This document shows, in pieces, positions 17,088 to 24,422 of a stretch of 64,000 nucleotides of DNA (positions within the stretch are counted from its first letter, which is position 1; every line of letters starts with the position of its first letter). The translations under genes and the position numbers were made by a program. The stretch comes from Phil1 sp040767925 (lineage in GTDB: Bacteria > Bacillota > Clostridia > Christensenellales > CAG-138). Location of the stretch: NCBI GenBank assembly GCA_040767925.1, contig JAXGNN010000001.1, positions 744,001 to 808,000 of the forward strand, read 5' to 3'. Below the pieces are notes generated by a model. The model ran no database searches. It saw only the letters and a program-made list of their open reading frames with translations, and was not told the DNA's origin.

Positions 17088-17678
17088 TTAGCCTCCCACA
17101 TTGGTAACCACGATATCGTCCACCGCGAGATAGCAGTAGGTATACCCTTCTTCTTCATATATCCCGAACACGCCGACGATCTCGACCTCAGTCCCGTCCG
17201 CCGGATAATCGTCCGGGTAGATATGCGTGCCGTTCCAAATGAATTCCAACCCCTGGCTGCAACAGGCGGTAGCATCCGCGATGACGACAAAGTGGTAATA
17301 CTTGCCTGTCGGCTCATAAAAGGACGCATAGTAAGGCCCCCTGGCTTTTACGGTCTTTCCGACGTATGCGGCGGGGTTTTCCATCATGGAGAAAACCTCA
17401 GCGTAAACCATCGTGCTGCTCATGGCGGTCAGGTCGATGTCGATACCGTCCGAACTGCCGGGCGAAGCCCCGGCGGATTGCTCCTCCGTCTGCGTCGGCG
17501 CAGGCGCTGCGGGCGTTTGCACCGGCGCGGGCGCGCGTGTTTCGGTTTGCTCCCCGAGCACAGCGTCGACCGCGCTTGTCTTTTCGGGCGAGGCGGAACG
17601 CGCGCCGTCCGCGCAGCCCGCGCAGAGCAGGCAGGTGGTCAAAGCGAGCGCCGACAGCAATAGAATCGATTTTTTCAT
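17088..17678 (-). CDS. Lipoprotein with OB-fold-like C-terminal domain, zinc operon member
   Basis: 196 residues from the ATG at 17678, which overlaps the znuB stop (ATGA). A lipoprotein signal ends at the AGC lipobox. A low-complexity Ala/Pro/Thr linker follows to about residue 90, then a compact domain with MENPAAYVGKTVKARGPYY, a CC pair in DATACCSQGLEF, and strands ending VEIVGVFGIY. The cysteine pair and the GLEF segment recall the C-terminal domain of DUF1980/TIGR03943-type proteins, which occur with metal transporters. A surface zinc-binding or sensing role is inferred from operon position. Confidence 0.7.
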   Translation of the reverse strand: MKKSILLLSALALTTCLLCAGCADGARSASPEKTSAVDAVLGEQTETRAPAPVQTPAAPAPTQTEEQSAGASPGSSDGIDIDLTAMSSTMVYAEVFSMMENPAAYVGKTVKARGPYYASFYEPTGKYYHFVVIADATACCSQGLEFIWNGTHIYPDDYPADGTEVEIVGVFGIYEEEGYTYCYLAVDDIVVTNVGG

Positions 17679-18526
17679 GCTTTTTTCCCTCTCAAGATAA
17701 AGCCAGTTGCCCAGAACAGGGCGAAGGCCAGCATATCCGCCGCCACGATCGTGGAGCCGACCGGCGTGCCGAACAGGATGGAAGCCACGATGCCCAGCGC
17801 CGCGCAGGCGACGGACACCGCTATGGAACACAGGATCACACCCCGAAAGCTTTTATACACCCGCATCGCGGACAGCGCGGGGAAGATCACGAGCGCCGAA
17901 ATCAAGAGCGACCCCACGAGATTCATCGCGAGAACGACGATCAGTGCGATCACGATGGCGACGATCAGGTTGTACGCCGAGGCGTTGACGCCCGTGGCTG
18001 CGGTGAAGGTTTCGTCGAACGTGACGGAGAAGATCTTGTTGTAGAAGAACAGGAACGCCGCGATCACGATTCCCGAGAGCACGGCGCACAGCGCCACCTC
18101 GCCCGCCGTGAGCGTGAGGATGGAGGTGGAGCCGAACAGCGTGCTGCATACGTCCCCCGTGAGGTTCGCGGAGGTTGAGAACACGTTGAGGATCAGGTAG
18201 CCCATCGCGAGCGAAGCGACCGAAAGCATGGCGATGGCCGCATCCCCCTTGATGCGCGCATTTTGCCCCGCGCGCAGCAGCAGCACGGCGCAAGCCAGCG
18301 TAACGGGCAGCATCAACCATGTGCTGTTCGCAAGCTTGAGCACGGAGGCGACCGCCATCGCGCCGAAAGCGACGTGCGACAGTCCGTCCCCGATGAACGA
18401 ATACCGCTTGAGCACGAGCGTCACACCGAGAAGCGACGAGCACAGCGCGATGAGCACGCCCACGATCAGCGCGTACACGACGAAGGGATACTGAAAATAA
18501 AACAGGAGCTTATCGAGCATCTTCAT
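17675..18526 (-). CDS. znuB: Zinc/manganese ABC transporter permease ZnuB
   Basis: 283 residues and about eight membrane helices of the ABC-3 metal permease family. The conserved LVLKRYSFIGDGLSHVAFGA segment near residue 40 and the later VGSLLISALVIFPALSAMRV loop are the standard family landmarks. It overlaps the ATPase gene by 17 bases and is coupled to the lipoprotein downstream. Zinc is favoured over manganese because of the upstream 7-1-7 box and the accessory cysteine-rich membrane protein, but metal identity is not proven by the permease. Confidence 0.88.
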   Translation of the reverse strand: MKMLDKLLFYFQYPFVVYALIVGVLIALCSSLLGVTLVLKRYSFIGDGLSHVAFGAMAVASVLKLANSTWLMLPVTLACAVLLLRAGQNARIKGDAAIAMLSVASLAMGYLILNVFSTSANLTGDVCSTLFGSTSILTLTAGEVALCAVLSGIVIAAFLFFYNKIFSVTFDETFTAATGVNASAYNLIVAIVIALIVVLAMNLVGSLLISALVIFPALSAMRVYKSFRGVILCSIAVSVACAALGIVASILFGTPVGSTIVAADMLAFALFWATGFILRGKKA

Positions 18527-19238
18527 TCCTCCTTCCGCCAGAGAGAAACGGCCTTGCGGCGACGCTTTGAATGTAATCCTTCGTCTGCCCGAAGAAAAGC
18601 GGCTCCCTTCCGAGGTGCAGGATGCGGTCCGCGTATTTCACCGCGGCGGCGATATCGTGCGAGACCATGACCACGGTCATCCCGTCCTCGCGGTTCAGCT
18701 TTTCCACCAGGGCGTACAGATCCTCCGTCGCCACCGGATCGAGACCGGAGGCCGGTTCGTCGAGCAGCAGCAGGGCGCGGGCGGCGCATAACGCGCGAGA
18801 GAGCAACACGCGCTGTTGTTGCCCTCCCGACAGTTCGCGGTAGCAGCGCCGCGCAAGATCCCCGATGCCGAGGCGCTCCATATTATCTGCGGCGAGCCTT
18901 CGCTCCTCCCTGTTGTAGAAGGGGCGAAGGCCGCAGCGGTTCAGGCAACCCGAGAGCACGATTTCCCGTACGGACGCGGGGAAATCCTTTTGCACGGCGG
19001 TCTGCTGCGGCAGATAGCCGATTTCATCCGCGCGAAGGCCGTCCCCCGTCTCAATTGTTCCGGAGAGCGGCTTCATCAGACCGAGCAGCGTATGCACGAG
19101 CGTGCTCTTGCCCGAGCCGTTTTCGCCCACGACGCACAGATAATCCCCCCGGTTCACGGAGAAATTCAGTTTTTCTACGACAATCCTCCCTTCGTAGCCG
19201 AGGGAAGCGCCGCACACCGTCAACAGCGCCATGTGCAT
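18510..19238 (-). CDS. znuC: Zinc/manganese ABC transporter ATP-binding protein ZnuC
   Basis: 242 residues with Walker A GENGSGKST, Q-loop IGYLPQQ, signature LSGGQQQRV, Walker B ALLLLDEPASGLD and switch histidine in VMVSHD. The length is normal for ZnuC/TroB proteins. ATG at 19238 or a second ATG two codons later both fit the AGGAAAGGA ribosome site. It lies 8 bases after znuA and provides energy to the ZnuB permease. Confidence 0.88.
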   Translation of the reverse strand: MHMALLTVCGASLGYEGRIVVEKLNFSVNRGDYLCVVGENGSGKSTLVHTLLGLMKPLSGTIETGDGLRADEIGYLPQQTAVQKDFPASVREIVLSGCLNRCGLRPFYNREERRLAADNMERLGIGDLARRCYRELSGGQQQRVLLSRALCAARALLLLDEPASGLDPVATEDLYALVEKLNREDGMTVVMVSHDIAAAVKYADRILHLGREPLFFGQTKDYIQSVAARPFLSGGRRNEDAR

Positions 19239-19246
19239 TCCTTTCC

Positions 19247-20224
19247 TCAGCCGAGCGCCGCGCGCAGCGTTTCGAGATTCCCCTGCATGATACCGAGATA
19301 CGTTTTCCCGCCCGCCACATCCGCGCTCGTGACGGATTGCATCGAATCCATCGCGAGGACCGGCGTATCCGGGTTTGAGGCGTTGGAAACGACGGCCTTC
19401 GCGATCTTCCCGTCCGAGTTCTCGATGACGAGCACCGCGGGAAGCTTCAGTTCGTCCACCTTCCCCGCGAGGAAGACGACGGTTTCAAAGCTCGCCTCCG
19501 TTTCGGCGGAACAGCCGACGAACGCCGCGTAATAGGCAAGGCCGTAATCGTCCGCGAGGTAGCGGAACGGGAAGCGGTCCGCGAACAGAACGGTTTTGAG
19601 CTTCGCGTTTTGCACTGCGCTCTCGTATCCGGCGTCGAGCGCGCCCAGCTTTTCGATATACGCCTCGCAGTTGGCGCGATACGTTTCGGCGTTGTCGGGA
19701 TCGAGCGTCGCGAGCGCCTCCGTGATAGCGCTGCAAAAGACCGAAGCGTTTTTGAGGGAAAGCCAGACGTGTTCGTCGTACTCGGGTTCCTCCCCGGCCT
19801 CCTCGCCCTCTTCCTCGGCCTGCATGCCCTCGACAATTTCCTCCTCTTTCGCGTGCTCGCCGAGGATGTCCATCAGGTTCAGCACGATCATGTTTTTATT
19901 GACGGCTTCCTTGAGCGCGTCGCCCACCCACGCGTCCGATTCGCCGCCGACGTAGATGAACAGATCGCATCCGGAAACCTTCACGATATCGTCGGCGGTG
20001 GGCTGATAGCTGTGCAGATCCACGCCGTTGTCCAGAAGCAGCGTCATCTCGGCGTTTCCGGCCTTATCCCCAAGGATTTGGCGAGTCCAGTCGTATTGAG
20101 GGAAGATCGTGCAGATGATGTTCAGCTTGTTGGGTGCCTCCCCTTCTCCGGAGAGTTCGTGCGCGCAGGCGGTCAGGCTGAGGAGCAGGATGCAGCAAAG
20201 GGATACGCAAATGATCTTTTTCAT
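19247..20224 (-). CDS. znuA: Zinc ABC transporter substrate-binding lipoprotein ZnuA
   Basis: 325 residues with a lipoprotein signal (LTAC) and the cluster A-I binding-protein fold: FPQYDWTRQILGDKA, LLLDNGVDLHSYQPTADDI, DEHVWLSLKNA, and a C-terminal VIENSDGKI segment. The two histidines (DLHSYQ, DEHVW) agree with metal ligands of the family. The flexible loop before DEHVW, often histidine-rich in zinc-binding members, is here a run of glutamates (EEEGEEAGEEPEYDEH). This does not rule out zinc but is unusual. Confidence 0.88.
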   Translation of the reverse strand: MKKIICVSLCCILLLSLTACAHELSGEGEAPNKLNIICTIFPQYDWTRQILGDKAGNAEMTLLLDNGVDLHSYQPTADDIVKVSGCDLFIYVGGESDAWVGDALKEAVNKNMIVLNLMDILGEHAKEEEIVEGMQAEEEGEEAGEEPEYDEHVWLSLKNASVFCSAITEALATLDPDNAETYRANCEAYIEKLGALDAGYESAVQNAKLKTVLFADRFPFRYLADDYGLAYYAAFVGCSAETEASFETVVFLAGKVDELKLPAVLVIENSDGKIAKAVVSNASNPDTPVLAMDSMQSVTSADVAGGKTYLGIMQGNLETLRAALG

Positions 20225-20282
20225 ATATAACCTCTATAACCTCTCAAAATAAAATTGGAGTCGCGCAACACTAAAAACGCGC

Positions 20283-20341
20283 CTTCTTCCGATCGCGTAC
20301 GCGGAAGAAGCCCGCAACAGCGGGCGACGCGCTTTTGCGCG
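20283..20341 (-). repeat. Three consecutive hairpins between the CysHis membrane protein gene and znuA
   Basis: CTTCTTCCG (20283-20291) pairs with CGGAAGAAG (20302-20310). CCCGC (20311-20315) pairs with GCGGG (20320-20324). CGCGC (20328-20332) pairs with GCGCG (20337-20341). They follow the stop of the membrane protein gene on the transcript and precede znuA by about 60 bases, so they could attenuate or stabilise the znu part of the mRNA. Confidence 0.5.
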
Positions 20342-20343
20342 GT

Positions 20344-20637
20344 TTAATTGCTCAATTTTACCTTGAGGGTGACGGGGGTTTTCAGAAGCGCGGCAATCGT
20401 GCGCAATGGAAGCGAGATCGCTAAAATCAAGAGGAAGGCAATCGCCGGGGCCGTGCGGCGCAGACCGGAAGCCGCGCTGCGGAGCCAGCCTTCGCAGAGC
20501 CGGATGTGCTCGCAGATTATGCAGCCCTCGCCCGTGCAGTCGTGATGAACCTCGCGGACGATGTAGGCGAGGGAGAGCGCGAAGGCCAGCACCAGCAACG
20601 TGCAGATCGCGAGTGATACGAGCTTTCTGGCATTCAT
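20344..20637 (-). CDS. Small CysHis membrane protein heading the zinc operon
   Basis: 97 residues from the ATG at 20637 (GAGAGGGAA upstream). One membrane helix is at the N-terminus and another near residues 60-80. Between them lies a loop with HHDCTGEGCIICEHIRLCE, a cysteine/histidine pattern seen in small membrane proteins found next to znu-type operons in Firmicutes. The loop is likely extracytoplasmic and could bind zinc. First gene after the 7-1-7 box, so probably co-regulated with znuABC. Function is unknown. Confidence 0.65.
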   Translation of the reverse strand: MNARKLVSLAICTLLVLAFALSLAYIVREVHHDCTGEGCIICEHIRLCEGWLRSAASGLRRTAPAIAFLLILAISLPLRTIAALLKTPVTLKVKLSN

Positions 20638-20675
20638 CCGCTTCCCTCTCTTCGATATCCTCCGCATAGCGCATA

Positions 20676-20690
20676 TGCAAATGATTCGCA
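20676..20690. promoter_or_regulatory. Fur/Zur-type 7-1-7 inverted repeat
   Basis: TGCAAAT-G-ATTCGCA, two 7-base arms with one mismatched pair around a single central base, the geometry of Firmicutes Fur-family boxes. It lies 39 bases upstream of the first gene of the zinc operon. Regulation by a Zur-like repressor encoded elsewhere is inferred. Confidence 0.55.
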
Positions 20691-20764
20691 ACTATGTTAG
20701 CACCCCCGGAATCACGCGTCAAGTAGCGCGATAAAAGTTCACGGATGAATTGTCGGTTTTTTAA

Positions 20765-21024
20765 GCCATGCTCAAGGGCGCGAAGCGGCACGTGGAGAGC
20801 AACGGCGGCAACGGAAAAAGCTCTCCGGCCGGGTGAGCGATCAGGAGGCGTTTGCCCGGCTAATCTTCTACGGCGTTTCCCTGCCGGGGCGGGCAGCGGT
20901 CAAGGTTTGGCTTATGCCCCTCGGTCATCTGCTCGGCCAGTGGAAGGTGTATAAGCAGTTCCACGGGTTGACGAAGAAGAGGAGGGAATATTTCGTGGAC
21001 GAGGCGGTGCCGGCGGGTGTTTGA
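20765..21024 (+). repeat. Direct repeat copy B (tail chaperone 3' region)
   Basis: Gapless partner of 16786-17045. Its left edge starts at GCCATG immediately after unrelated AT-rich sequence, marking a break point. Confidence 0.75.
20768..21024 (+). pseudogene. Truncated second copy of the phage tail assembly chaperone
   Basis: Matches the last 23 codons of the 16471-16857 gene (MLKGAKRHVES onward) and all of its -1 extension (FARLIFYGVSLPGRA to VDEAVPAGV at 21024). The first 105 codons are missing. The zero frame stops at 20834 (TGA). The slippery heptamer here reads A AAA AGC (20815-20821), a weaker -1 site than A AAA AAC. Amino acid similarity to copy A stays high across the -1 segment, showing past selection on that frame. 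No promoter or ribosome site is evident. Confidence 0.7.
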
Positions 21025-21122
21025 TTTATATAGGGAATTGAGTATAATTTATATGCAATTACAGCTAAGTGCGCAAACAAGAATTTAACGGTTTGATTGC
21101 CCGACATAATTATAATGCCACG

Positions 21123-21151
21123 TTGGCAACATATCAGAAACATGGTATTAT
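21123..21151 (+). promoter_or_regulatory. Sigma-A-like promoter for the LytTR two-component system
   Basis: TTGGCA (21123-21128) and TATTAT (21146-21151) with a 17-base spacer, about 100 bases upstream of the response regulator. The rest of the 21025-21251 gap shows AT-rich sequence and one further TATAAT-like box without a good -35. Confidence 0.45.
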
Positions 21152-21251
21152 CTATGGAAAATAACGCTGAAATTACGGCGGCCAAGCGAAATGACGGGTG
21201 AACGCCAAACGGTCGATACCTCGCCCGTCAGATTTTTCAGGATGTGGATAT

Positions 21252-21980
21252 ATGCCAATCAAAATAACAATCTGCGACGATACGCAAGAGGATATCGCGT
21301 CGTTGTCCGCCGCGCTTTACGCATACGACCCTTCGTTTGAGATCGTTCCCTTTACAAACGGAAGGGCGTTGATCGACGAAGCGCTGGATTCCGGCTATAC
21401 GACGGATATTCTGTTTCTGGACATCTATATGCCGGAAATCGACGGCATCCAAACGGCAAAGGAACTGCGCGCGCGCTGCAGGGATTTAAAGATCATCTAT
21501 CTTTCGTCCAGCAACGAGCATTATCCGCAAGCCTACGAGGTTTTCGCCTTCAACTATATTCTTAAACCCTTTGACCGGGAACGGCTGTACGACGTCCTCT
21601 CCCGCGCGCTGGACGAACTCCGTAGGACGGACGGATATAAAATCCGCGTCCAGTACAAAGGGGCTACGCGGAGCTTTGACAGCAAGGATGTTCAGTACAT
21701 CGAAAGCCGGGACAAACAGTTGGTGCTCCACTTGTCCGGCGGCGGTACGGCCCAATGCTACGGGAAGCTGGACGAACTCGCACAAGGGCTGCCCAAAGAG
21801 TGCTTTATCCGCTGCCATCAGAGCTTTCTGGTCAACATGGCGCATATCAGCGAGATGGGAGACGCCAGCTTCCGTGTGGGGGAGGCTGTGCTGGGCATTT
21901 CCAGAAAGCATCTTCAGAGCGCCAAGGAGCAGTATTACGCCTACCTGTTTTCCCGTATGAGAGGGAGGAGTCCCCAATGA
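21252..21980 (+). CDS. LytTR family response regulator
   Basis: 242 residues from the ATG at 21252. A receiver domain with acidic pair DD (9-10), phosphoacceptor Asp57 (LFLDIYMPEIDG) and Lys in LKPF is followed by a LytTR DNA-binding domain from about residue 135 (KDVQYIESRDKQLVLHL, then FIRCHQSFLVNMAHI and ISRKHLQSAK). This is the AgrA/LytR class, which binds pairs of short direct repeats spaced about two helical turns. It overlaps the kinase gene by ATGA. Likely target: the repeat pair at 23983-24016. Confidence 0.9.
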   Translation: MPIKITICDDTQEDIASLSAALYAYDPSFEIVPFTNGRALIDEALDSGYTTDILFLDIYMPEIDGIQTAKELRARCRDLKIIYLSSSNEHYPQAYEVFAFNYILKPFDRERLYDVLSRALDELRRTDGYKIRVQYKGATRSFDSKDVQYIESRDKQLVLHLSGGGTAQCYGKLDELAQGLPKECFIRCHQSFLVNMAHISEMGDASFRVGEAVLGISRKHLQSAKEQYYAYLFSRMRGRSPQ

Positions 21981-23932
21981 GGGCGTCAAAATGGATCGGC
22001 GCGGCGCTCATTCTGTCGTTGCTCCTTGTGTTTTTGTGTTCCCATGCCCCTGTGCTTTATACCCTCCTTTACCATGACCTGACCGGCGCGCCGCCGGCAA
22101 GGGCCGCCTCCCTGGACGCGGAAGGCGCGTCCCCGCAAGGGCGCATCATTCTGGACGGGGAATGGGAATTTTTTTGGAACCGTCTGCTCGTCACCGAACC
22201 GGAAGCGGACGCCGCGCCGGATTTTTACATTGCGGTGCCGGACTACTGGTCGAAGTATCAATTGGGTGGGGAGTACCTCCCCGCTTATGGCTGCGCAAGC
22301 TACCGGCTCACGCTGAAAGGGCTTTTTATCCCTCAACCGGTCACGGTTCATCTGCCGGATTTCGGCAGCGCGTACCGCGTCTTCATCGACGGCCGGCTCG
22401 TCTCGGAGAGTGGCGTTGTGTCCAAACAATCCGCCGAGGTTTTTACGACCACCAAAGCGAAGCTCTATCCCGTGACGCTTTCCGCGGCGGAGCATGTGGT
22501 GGTTATAGAAACGGCGACCACGCGTTTTTCCGGGCTGTACATGGCCCCTGTGTTGCAGGAGTATGACCGCGCCGTGCAGGGAGACGGCATCAGGAACACC
22601 CTGCGGCTGATCCTGTTTGGGATGGCGCTGTTTTCCTTCCTTGTGCTGATCGTGACGTATGCCCTTTCCTTCCGTGAAAGCCGGCCTTCCTTCTGCCTTC
22701 TGGCGGTGGGGCCTCTCGTGCTGTTGCGCATCATGCTGACCACCGAGTTCTACGGCCTGTGGCAGCACACGGTGTTCTTCGGCCTCCCCTATGAGGCCGC
22801 GAACCCGCTGATGTTTCTGATATCCTTCGCGTTCAAGTACCTTTTGATATACGTGGCGGAAGGATTGCTGGGGATCGCGTTTTCCCGCAGGGAAAAACTC
22901 TTCTTCTTCCTGTATTACGCCGCGCTGTACCTGCTGTATTTCTTCATCCCGCAGGGGTTCTACAACAGGCACCTGACGGTCGTTCTGCCGATTGCCGCTT
23001 TTGCGGTGGAGGTCTACATTTTCTTCAAGATCTGGTTCAACCGGCGGCAGATGAAAAAATATGGCTTGCCGATTTACCTGGGCGCGATGCTGGCGGTTGC
23101 CGGTCTGATCGTGGATTGCTACTATATCAACGGCAACAGCTATCTGAACCTGTCGATGGCGCTGCTGACGCTGTTTACCTTGTTTATGATGATCCTGAGC
23201 ATGGTTTCGGCCCTGCAGATGACGGACGTACGCAAAGAACTCATCCTATCCTCTTCCCGGCTTGCGCTGGCGCGCAGCCAGATCGTCATGCAGGGGGACT
23301 ATTACGATGCCCTCTCCGCACAGATCAACGAGGCCCGCGCGGCGCGGCACGACATGCATCACTTCGTCGGCGCGATGAAGCGGCTCTCCGGCGAGGGGCG
23401 CTACGCGGAACTGGACCGTTTTCTGGCTGAATACGCGGACAAAAGCGAGACCAAGCCGCTGCCAGTGTTCTGTGAAAACGCCGTGGCCAACTCGATTCTT
23501 GGATACTACTCCCTGAAAGCGAAGGAACGCGGCGTTCCGTTCTGTTGCACCTGCGTCATCCCGAAGCAACTTTCGGTCAGCGACAGCGATCTGTGCGTCG
23601 TGCTGGGCAACGCGCTGGAAAACGCGCTGGAGGCGTGCGAGAGAATCACCGAGCCGGATGCGCGTTTTATATCGGTCGAGACGAGAATTTCGGGCGGCCA
23701 GTTGCTGATTAAAGTGGAAAACTCCTGTTTCGGCTCATTGCAGCGCAGGGAAGGGCGGTATGTTTCCTCAAAGCCGGGCCGGGATTACGGAATCGGGCTC
23801 GCCAACATACAAAAAGTCGTGCAGGCTTATGGAGGTTTCTTTGAAACGGAATATGGAGGAACGGTGTTTCGCCTGATGGCCGCCTTTCCCGACCCCCGCG
23901 CCGACGCTTCTCCGGCAACGCTTCCCAAGTAA
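21977..23932 (+). CDS. Sensor histidine kinase, 7TMR-DISM-like with GHKL ATPase domain
   Basis: 651 residues. An N-terminal membrane helix (14-34) precedes an extracytoplasmic jelly-roll-like domain with LDGEWEFFWNRLL and VPDYWSKY, typical of 7TMR-DISM extracellular domains. Seven membrane helices lie roughly between residues 205 and 415. The cytoplasmic part has the histidine segment ARHDMHHFVGAMK and a GHKL ATPase with NALENALEAC and YGIGLANIQKVV. It is the natural partner of the LytTR regulator just upstream. The ligand is unknown; the outer domain resembles carbohydrate-binding folds. Confidence 0.88.
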   Translation: MRASKWIGAALILSLLLVFLCSHAPVLYTLLYHDLTGAPPARAASLDAEGASPQGRIILDGEWEFFWNRLLVTEPEADAAPDFYIAVPDYWSKYQLGGEYLPAYGCASYRLTLKGLFIPQPVTVHLPDFGSAYRVFIDGRLVSESGVVSKQSAEVFTTTKAKLYPVTLSAAEHVVVIETATTRFSGLYMAPVLQEYDRAVQGDGIRNTLRLILFGMALFSFLVLIVTYALSFRESRPSFCLLAVGPLVLLRIMLTTEFYGLWQHTVFFGLPYEAANPLMFLISFAFKYLLIYVAEGLLGIAFSRREKLFFFLYYAALYLLYFFIPQGFYNRHLTVVLPIAAFAVEVYIFFKIWFNRRQMKKYGLPIYLGAMLAVAGLIVDCYYINGNSYLNLSMALLTLFTLFMMILSMVSALQMTDVRKELILSSSRLALARSQIVMQGDYYDALSAQINEARAARHDMHHFVGAMKRLSGEGRYAELDRFLAEYADKSETKPLPVFCENAVANSILGYYSLKAKERGVPFCCTCVIPKQLSVSDSDLCVVLGNALENALEACERITEPDARFISVETRISGGQLLIKVENSCFGSLQRREGRYVSSKPGRDYGIGLANIQKVVQAYGGFFETEYGGTVFRLMAAFPDPRADASPATLPK

Positions 23933-23949
23933 TCCGAAACAGTAAGCTT

Positions 23950-23980
23950 ACCCTGCCAGGTCTTTTGGCAGGGTATTTTT
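23950..23980 (+). terminator. Strong rho-independent terminator after the kinase gene
   Basis: ACCCTGCCA (23950-23958) pairs perfectly with TGGCAGGGT (23966-23974) around a 7-base loop, followed by ATTTTT. Confidence 0.8.
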
Positions 23981-23982
23981 CT

Positions 23983-24016
23983 GCTAATTTCGGCAAAAAA
24001 GGCGCTAATTTCGACA
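23983..24016 (+). promoter_or_regulatory. Candidate LytTR binding site: two 13-bp direct repeats 21 bp apart
   Basis: GCTAATTTCGGCA (23983-23995) and GCTAATTTCGACA (24004-24016) differ at one base and are offset by 21 bases, two helical turns, the spacing known for LytTR sites. The nearby TATAAT (24044-24049) has no good -35 at 17 bases, so the site is placed for activation. Confidence 0.6.
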
Positions 24017-24043
24017 TTCGGCGTTTCGGACGGGAAATTCTTA

Positions 24044-24062
24044 TATAATCCCAAAGGGGAGG
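24044..24062 (+). promoter_or_regulatory. -10 element and ribosome site of the surface-protein operon
   Basis: TATAAT at 24044-24049 without a consensus -35, then AAAGGGGAGG at 24053-24062 directly before the small gene. The predicted leader is only about 15 bases. Confidence 0.5.
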
Positions 24063-24070
24063 TGTTTGCG

Positions 24071-24418
24071 ATGCTTTACCGGCTTGATCCGCAAGCAAAC
24101 TCTGCGAAATTATACACGGAACCGCGCAGCGGGAGCAGGCTTTTATACCGCACCGTCAAAGAAATGCGAAAGCGGTATCCGGACGGGGATTTCGCCATCG
24201 TTGGAGAAATCGGCGGTTTCGCGCGACCTCCGAACGACGGGGATGAACTCCTCACGGACGACGGCGGGCAGATTCCCGTTTCCCCGAGGGGAAGCCGTAT
24301 ACGCCCTTTCGAGCGGGTGGCGGGGTATGTCGCGGTTGGCAAAAACACCTATCTTGCCGCTCTGAGCAGCCCATGGAAAATTTTCAAAGAAGTAAAACGA
24401 TATTTAAGGAGGCCGTGA
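24071..24418 (+). CDS. Small protein of unknown function, first gene of the surface-protein operon
   Basis: 115 residues, soluble, no signal or membrane helix. I do not recognise the family. It starts MLYRLDPQANSAKLYTEP and has a central KRYPDGDFAIVGEIGG segment and a basic C-terminus (FKEVKRYLRRP). The ATG at 24071 is 8 bases after GGAGG; a GTG 9 bases upstream would place the start on the ribosome site. Its stop sits 4 bases before the surface protein and contains that gene's ribosome site, so the two are co-translated. It could be a dedicated chaperone or regulator for the large protein; that is speculation. Confidence 0.6.
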   Translation: MLYRLDPQANSAKLYTEPRSGSRLLYRTVKEMRKRYPDGDFAIVGEIGGFARPPNDGDELLTDDGGQIPVSPRGSRIRPFERVAGYVAVGKNTYLAALSSPWKIFKEVKRYLRRP

Positions 24419-24422
24419 GAAC

